NCBI GenBank assembly: GCA_033557675.1
Contig: JAWQRM010000382.1
Coordinates: forward strand, 1 to 23,410
DNA length: 23,410 nt
Source of the DNA: Coptodactyla brooksi
Lineage: Eukaryota > Arthropoda > Insecta > Coleoptera > Scarabaeidae
Direction of reading: 5' to 3'
In this document: positions 18,680 through 23,410 of the stretch, in pieces
Layout: each line of letters starts with the position of its first letter
Position numbering within the stretch: position 1 is the first letter of the stretch
Notes under the pieces: generated by a model
What the model saw: only the letters and a program-made list of their open reading frames with translations
Databases searched by the model: none
What the model was told of the DNA's origin: nothing
Translations under genes and position numbers: made by a program

Positions 18680-19640
18680 GAATAAAGAATTTTTTAAGAA
18701 AAATGAAAATCTCGAGTGTTATGCTTATCAAACCTTGTATTTACTTTTTCCTTTTATTCACCGTCTGCTGAATGTCAGGAGCTAGATGAGAGTTGTCAGT
18801 GATCGAGGGAGATTGAGGAAGATAAAAGGGCTCAATTTAAGTTGTAGTGCTGGTTAACACTGATTAAATAACAAATTGTACATGCCCCACTAAAGGAGAA
18901 CTGCAATCCCCATATAGCTCTCCAGCCATGACTTGATCTATCATTTCTCCACACGACACTTCTGGGGTTAGTAGTTTTTAGCTAATCTGTATAACTTGCT
19001 AATTTGTTTAAGTTTACTTACATTTTGTTTTTAGAGCAGCTATTTTAACATTATAATAAAATAAAACACACTATTATCTGGTAGACAATACTTTTGCTAT
19101 CTCTTACTACATTTGTACTTATTTTTAGCAGTAAAGAAGTGGCAATTTTTACAGGATTTGACAATTGGTGTTGAACCTTACATACAAGTAAAATAAATAA
19201 AACAACAATATAAATAAATAGACTTACAAGCAACACGATATACAGTAAGTAGAATATAAAAGATTATTTTCTACAGCGATTCAAATTCACTTACATTTAG
19301 AGTGTGACATACTACGGCATTCTTTAAGGCAGAAGTCAAACATCAATACTCGTTATTCCAATATTAGTTATTTTTACAGAGCAAGTTTTTTTTCGAGTTT
19401 TAGGGTCACGTTTGATATGAACTATCAAGATGTTCGGACGGCTTAGACAAAGTTTGCAAAATAAAAGTAACGGAAAGAAAAGTTGGTCCCTAAGAAATCC
19501 ATTATCCACTTAAAATTCGAAGAATTTTGAATTTAATTTTGTCTTATAGTTTCAAGAAATCTACTTACTCCGTCCCTGAAGACATCTATCTTAACATGCT
19601 AAATCATGTTCACAACCATGACTCGCTTGGTTTTGATTTT
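18680..19640. other. Intergenic region, nothing recognised
   Basis: AT-rich sequence between the mariner relic and the TMEM65 stop. Part may be 3' UTR of TMEM65. No conserved coding, RNA gene or clear repeat was seen. Confidence 0.5.
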
Positions 19641-19651
19641 ATATCTATCAT

Positions 19652-19657
19652 TTTATT
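19652..19657 (-). terminator. Possible polyadenylation signal for TMEM65
   Basis: TTTATT on the + strand (AATAAA on -) lies 30 bp past the TMEM65 stop. It is close to the stop, so a longer 3' UTR is equally possible. Confidence 0.25.
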
Positions 19658-19686
19658 TTTAGTTAAGACTACTAAAATGTTTTCTT

Positions 19687-20046
19687 TTATTTCGTGTTTT
19701 CTGCGTTACCAGATTCCGTTAACGTCGATTGTTCTATTGTAGTAACAGATTGGTCTTTTTCCTTTTCTTTCCCATTGCGATCAAAAAATAACAAGGGCAC
19801 CATGCCTAACAAGCAACCAATCGTTACACCTAAGACTCGTCCCAAATTTGCAAAATTTCTCGATATGGGCATATCCAATTGAACAGGAGTTAATCTTGGC
19901 GGACGAAAGCCAACTTTGTTAGCCAGACGTTCAACGTAGAAGGCAGTACCAATTCCTAGTACATCAGAAAATGTATTGCCTAAAGCAGCTGCCGCCATGG
20001 TTGTTAGGACGAAGTAGGAACCCAGGTAGATATCTATGTAGTCCCC
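19687..20046 (-). CDS. TMEM65: TMEM65-family protein, C-terminal exon (partial)
   Basis: Terminal coding exon of a transmembrane protein 65 homologue, a mitochondrial inner-membrane protein in vertebrates. The acceptor ctttacatttgcag lies just above 20046 on the - strand, and the frame then gives 119 residues and a TAA. Family landmarks are GDYIDIYLG at the start, TTMAAAALGN (15-24) with the first hydrophobic segment, YVERLANKVG (37-46), RLTPVQLDM (51-59), and a last membrane segment VLGVTIGCLLGMVPLLFF (71-88). The tail after it is hydrophilic, with K/E-rich and S/T-rich stretches. Human TMEM65 has the matching STMAAAALGNLVSDLAG and GVTIGCILGMFPLIFF. The exon is open and shows no decay. Earlier exons were searched for by eye up to 23410 and not found, so they probably lie to the right of the window. 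Confidence 0.92.
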   Translation of the reverse strand, partial: GDYIDIYLGSYFVLTTMAAAALGNTFSDVLGIGTAFYVERLANKVGFRPPRLTPVQLDMPISRNFANLGRVLGVTIGCLLGMVPLLFFDRNGKEKEKDQSVTTIEQSTLTESGNAENTK

Positions 20047-20050
20047 CTGC

Positions 20051-22200
20051 AAATGTAAAGAAAAATAACGTTAAGGACAATAAATATGGTTGTACCAAAG
20101 TTGTATAAATGTACAGTAAATTTGTCTAACAATGTATCATAGAAATTTATACGACATTAACTACATGGTAATGATTTTACTAACGTCAATTTCTAATTGA
20201 TTTTTTATATAAAGTATTTTGTATAAGATCATATACAAAATTTTAAAATTGCACATGTCGAAAATTGACTAGAAGAATACTATTCTTCCCATTTGAAAGT
20301 GGTTTCTATGAATTGAGCTGCTGGCAACAAAGGCCCTCCTAGTAAGTACAAAGTGTTTTTATTTTATTATAATATTATTATAAAGACCACTTTACTGCCT
20401 GTATTTTGGTACGAACTTAGAAATATCTGACTTTCATTCAGTATAATGAATAAAAATAATACTTTTGTTAACATGATTAACTAGAAATATGAAAATTGAG
20501 TATCAATAAATATTTACTTCATAAGAAAGCCCAAACAAATTCAACAGAATCAACTCATATATGGAGTGTGATCAATCTAATCGCATTGATATCTGATAAA
20601 GGGTTTTTGGGATATCAATATTGAACAAATGTATGATTATCAACCTAATTTTGAAAAAAGTGATAATTATAAACTGATGTATGTATTCGAGATATAGTAA
20701 TGCATGTCTATTAAAAATGTCATAATTTTTTTATGACTAGTCTAAAAGGAAAGTATTATTGTCAGTCAAAAGATAACGAGACAGAGGCCATTAAACCAAA
20801 AGTATGGTATTTAGAAAAATTGAGACTGGCCTGAAATGTAGTTGCTAGTGTGACGAAAAGGATTCGCGCGCTTTTTAGTCGCCGGGTGCTATGTGTCATG
20901 CAAAAAATGCTAAAAGGTTGACAACCGAGCAGCTACCGTCCATTAATTCTGTTTTTCGTTTATTTTTAATTTGAGAAAAATTAAAAAAAAAATATATTTT
21001 TTTTCAAAACAATTGAATTACATTGAACATTAAATTTTTTTTTCACAAACTTAAATTTCAAGATTTTTTTTAAATTTCTTTAAATTTAATATTAACCATT
21101 TATTAACGTTATTTAAATGTTTTAAATGCAGAGTCAATTACTTTAATATTTCTGTTCTCTACTGAGTTAGAGGAGAAAAAAAAGCTTTGGGAGTCTCATG
21201 TGTACTAAAAAATCTTTTTAGCATATTCAAATTGATCCTACCCCTTGATGGGTGGCGCCAGTTGGTAAACTTTAGAATCTTAAAATGGGACCCTACATCG
21301 TGCCATACTTCGTTTGAGCGGTCTTAAAAAGAGAATCTTCTCGCAAACCCGAATAAATTTTCATGGTTTCAGGATTAAGGACTGATATCAGTTTAACATA
21401 AAGTAGGCTGAGAACTTTCATTTTCTTGACATATTTTCGTTATATTTATTAGAAATTTAAATAGCAATGCTACTAATCCGAGCTATTCTCTGTCACATTA
21501 ACGTAGATAGGACGGGCTCTATTGTAATTATATATTGATAATGGCTGCAAACATTTTATTAAACCTTCCTGCTTAACGATGAATCGCCATATAAACATTA
21601 TACATTTTTTACGTTTATTGTGACCGTATAACAACGCCATTATGTTTGAGAAATACAATAAGAAATTGTTTAAAAAGAAACTTGAGTTTGACTGTTCTTT
21701 GTCTTATTGTAGTGTCTCCATTATCTAACAAATTGCGCCTGAAAGTGCCCTTTTACCACTGCGGGGATGAAAACATTTAAAAAACAGGAAAGTACCCCAC
21801 TCGTCCAGATGCTGTAATTCAACAAGTTGACCCCGCGAACTCTATTTTGTGATCGATTTTTCCGGCACACGTTCGGTGTACAGTAAACATTGAACGTAAA
21901 GCTGTTGGGTACATTTTTTGGAATCTGATAAAATTGTAACATTATCACGTTGTTTTACTAAAAGCATTTTAAGTAGATTTAACAACAATTAAAAACACTT
22001 TAAGTGGATTTAACCCAATAATTAATTTTTCGAACGAATTATAATCATTCTCTTAAGACAAAGAAAATATACATGTTTCAACTTTACAACATTATAAGTT
22101 TAAATGACAAGTTTTGCTACGAGTGCTTTTTTATTGATTTCGAGCAATTATATCCTTGGTTAAACAATGTCACCACTACACCAAAACCGAAAAATAACTG
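20051..22200. other. TMEM65 upstream intron, no exon found
   Basis: AT-rich sequence with long T and A runs at about 20980-21110. A patch at 21230-21350 (GGGTGGCGCCAGTTGG, then GGGACCCTACATCGTGCC) is less AT-rich and resembles dispersed insect repeats, but I cannot name it. I looked on the - strand for the conserved GFGFLDN-type exon of TMEM65 and did not find it. Confidence 0.45.
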
Positions 22201-22220
22201 CTCAACGTTTTCATGTTTCA

Positions 22221-22280
22221 CTGACCAAGTTAGCATCGCCTAGAAGCCATGAAATGACTCGTCTTTCATTCTCTGATCTT
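22221..22280. repeat. Second copy of the left-edge hairpin repeat
   Basis: CTGACCAAGTTAGCATCGCC followed by a degenerate arm and GACTCGTCTTTCATTCTCTG. This follows the order of 178-235 (CTAACCAAGTTAGCATCATC ... GACAAGTCTTTCATCGCTCC). TATTTAGTCATTTT also follows both (about 289 and 22403), which suggests a longer dispersed element in the same orientation. Confidence 0.6.
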
Positions 22281-23269
22281 TAAAATTAATTTTATGTAGT
22301 AAATAAATTTTACTTTATTCCATTCTGATACACTGATTGAAGTTATTGGCCAACCCACTATAACACTAATGCAGTCATTTTACCCATTAATCACTTAAAA
22401 ATATTTAGTCATTTTTTAAAATCTTTTCAATCGAAATAGTTGATGAGTACTAAAGTATTGTACCCTTTCGATTAAAACACGAAGACACACATCTCGAGGT
22501 AAACAAAAAATACAATATTATAACGATCAATTAATTCTATTTATTTTAATGATCATCAACAACTAAGTAACTTAAAGATGGAGTGTAATTCACATGAACT
22601 TCAAGTTCTAACTTGTCTAATTCTGTAACATATTGCGAATATAGTTGAACAAAGTTTCTACATGCTTTAGATACGTTCACGTGCACTAGGAGAAGCCAGA
22701 ATTTGCACTACAAGAGTTAACGTACGTCTCCCGGGACTATTATTACTTTTAAAACAATTTCCGAATTCTAATACGTGTAAAACTATGCCGTAACTTTTGT
22801 ACGTTGTTTTAAAAATATCTCCTTAAACGTTATTTTTAAAATAAACAGCAACTTGTCACCTACAATTGAAAAGCAAAGATAAAGCAGAATTAGAATATGT
22901 TAAAAAATATGTAGGGTTCAATTTAAAATAAAATATATAACTGGAAAAGATATTGACAAATTATTAACAGGAAATCATATTCTAAATTTAGTATGTTTTA
23001 AAACAATACGAATTCAAAGACTTGTATCATGGGAAAAATAATTTTCGCTAAAGAAATTCACGACGAAAGTTGGTCAATCCCCGACTAGCTCGTTAAATAC
23101 GTACTTACAATCTCGAATACAGATAATTTAATATTAGAATCTCCACAATCCAAAATATTAATCAATATTAATTAGCCCCCTAATTAGATTAATAAATATT
23201 ACGGTCTAAATAATTTATATTGTTATAAATAATATTTTTGGGGCTTCTTGACCGTGTTCTAAAAGATGG

Positions 23270-23311
23270 AGTTCCAAACGTTTCATCTGCAACTATGGCA
23301 GACATCTTCAG
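23270..23311 (-). ncRNA. Hammerhead-like motif (Penelope-type), candidate
   Basis: Read on the - strand: CTGAAGA (23305-23311), one base, GTCTGC (23298-23303), 7-nt loop, GCAGAT (23285-23290), then GAAAC (23280-23284) and GTTTGGAACTCC. CTGANGA and GAAA around a short stem are the conserved hammerhead core boxes. The same TTTGGAA tail follows the motif at 2205. Stems I and III and the cleavage site could not be placed with confidence, so self-cleavage is inference. Confidence 0.4.
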
Positions 23312-23358
23312 TGGTTATTGATTTTTGCGTAGATTATATATATATGCTGTGTTCGGTT

Positions 23359-23410
23359 GGTGAATGAAATTGCAATTTGACATATACGTCAAAGTGCAAT
23401 TTCATTCACC
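23359..23410. repeat. Near-perfect 52-bp palindrome at right edge
   Basis: GGTGAATGAAATTGCA, ATTTGAC, ATATAC, GTCAAAG, then TGCAATTTCATTCACC. The arms of about 23 bp pair with very few mismatches around a 6-nt centre. The window stops exactly at the end of the second arm, so the palindrome may continue outside. Confidence 0.85.

Noticed and set aside
21473..21948. Two - strand open frames as upstream TMEM65 exons
   Set aside because: Neither contains the conserved GFGFLDN-type sequence or fits the expected splice phase.

Overview
The window is eukaryotic and almost certainly from an insect nuclear genome. It is AT-rich, has many short introns of 55-71 bp mixed with kilobase introns, and is littered with decayed mobile elements. 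It carries one complete gene and the 3' end of a second. The species cannot be told from the sequence.

The main gene lies on the + strand. It encodes the gamma subunit of the AP-1 clathrin adaptor (gamma-adaptin) in 15 coding exons from 1539 to 17251. The exons join without a frame break into an open reading frame of 857 codons. The translation shows a short non-conserved leader, the armadillo-like trunk, a hinge with two LLDLL clathrin-box-like motifs, and the C-terminal ear. The first coding exons (1539-1558 and 1623-1684) are tiny and sit 5.1 kb upstream of the first strongly conserved exon. Candidate promoter sequence lies near 1145-1538 and includes a 14-bp CRE palindrome. One intron (8660-8714) appears to use a GC donor.

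The second gene is on the - strand, tail to tail with the first. Its terminal coding exon (19687-20046) encodes the C-terminal 119 residues of a TMEM65-family mitochondrial inner-membrane protein. Its upstream exons were not found and presumably lie beyond the right edge.

The rest is intronic and intergenic repeat material. Intron 2 holds an 11 x 20 bp minisatellite, a tandem duplication of about 790 bp, and a pogo/Tigger transposase relic on the - strand. Intron 9 holds a MITE of about 280-300 bp nested inside an older repeat, and intron 11 carries a copy of that repeat without the MITE. Intron 11 also has a short duplicated segment, a perfect hairpin, and a GC-richer segment that may be a retroelement fragment. 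Between the genes are a hAT-like terminus and a mariner relic. Both window edges hold hairpin-forming repeats. Two hammerhead-like motifs resembling those of Penelope-like elements occur at 2171-2220 and 23270-23311.

I found no tRNA, rRNA, CRISPR or operon-like structure. I also found no convincing new multi-gene system. The more unusual items are repeat architectures and the GC-AG intron.
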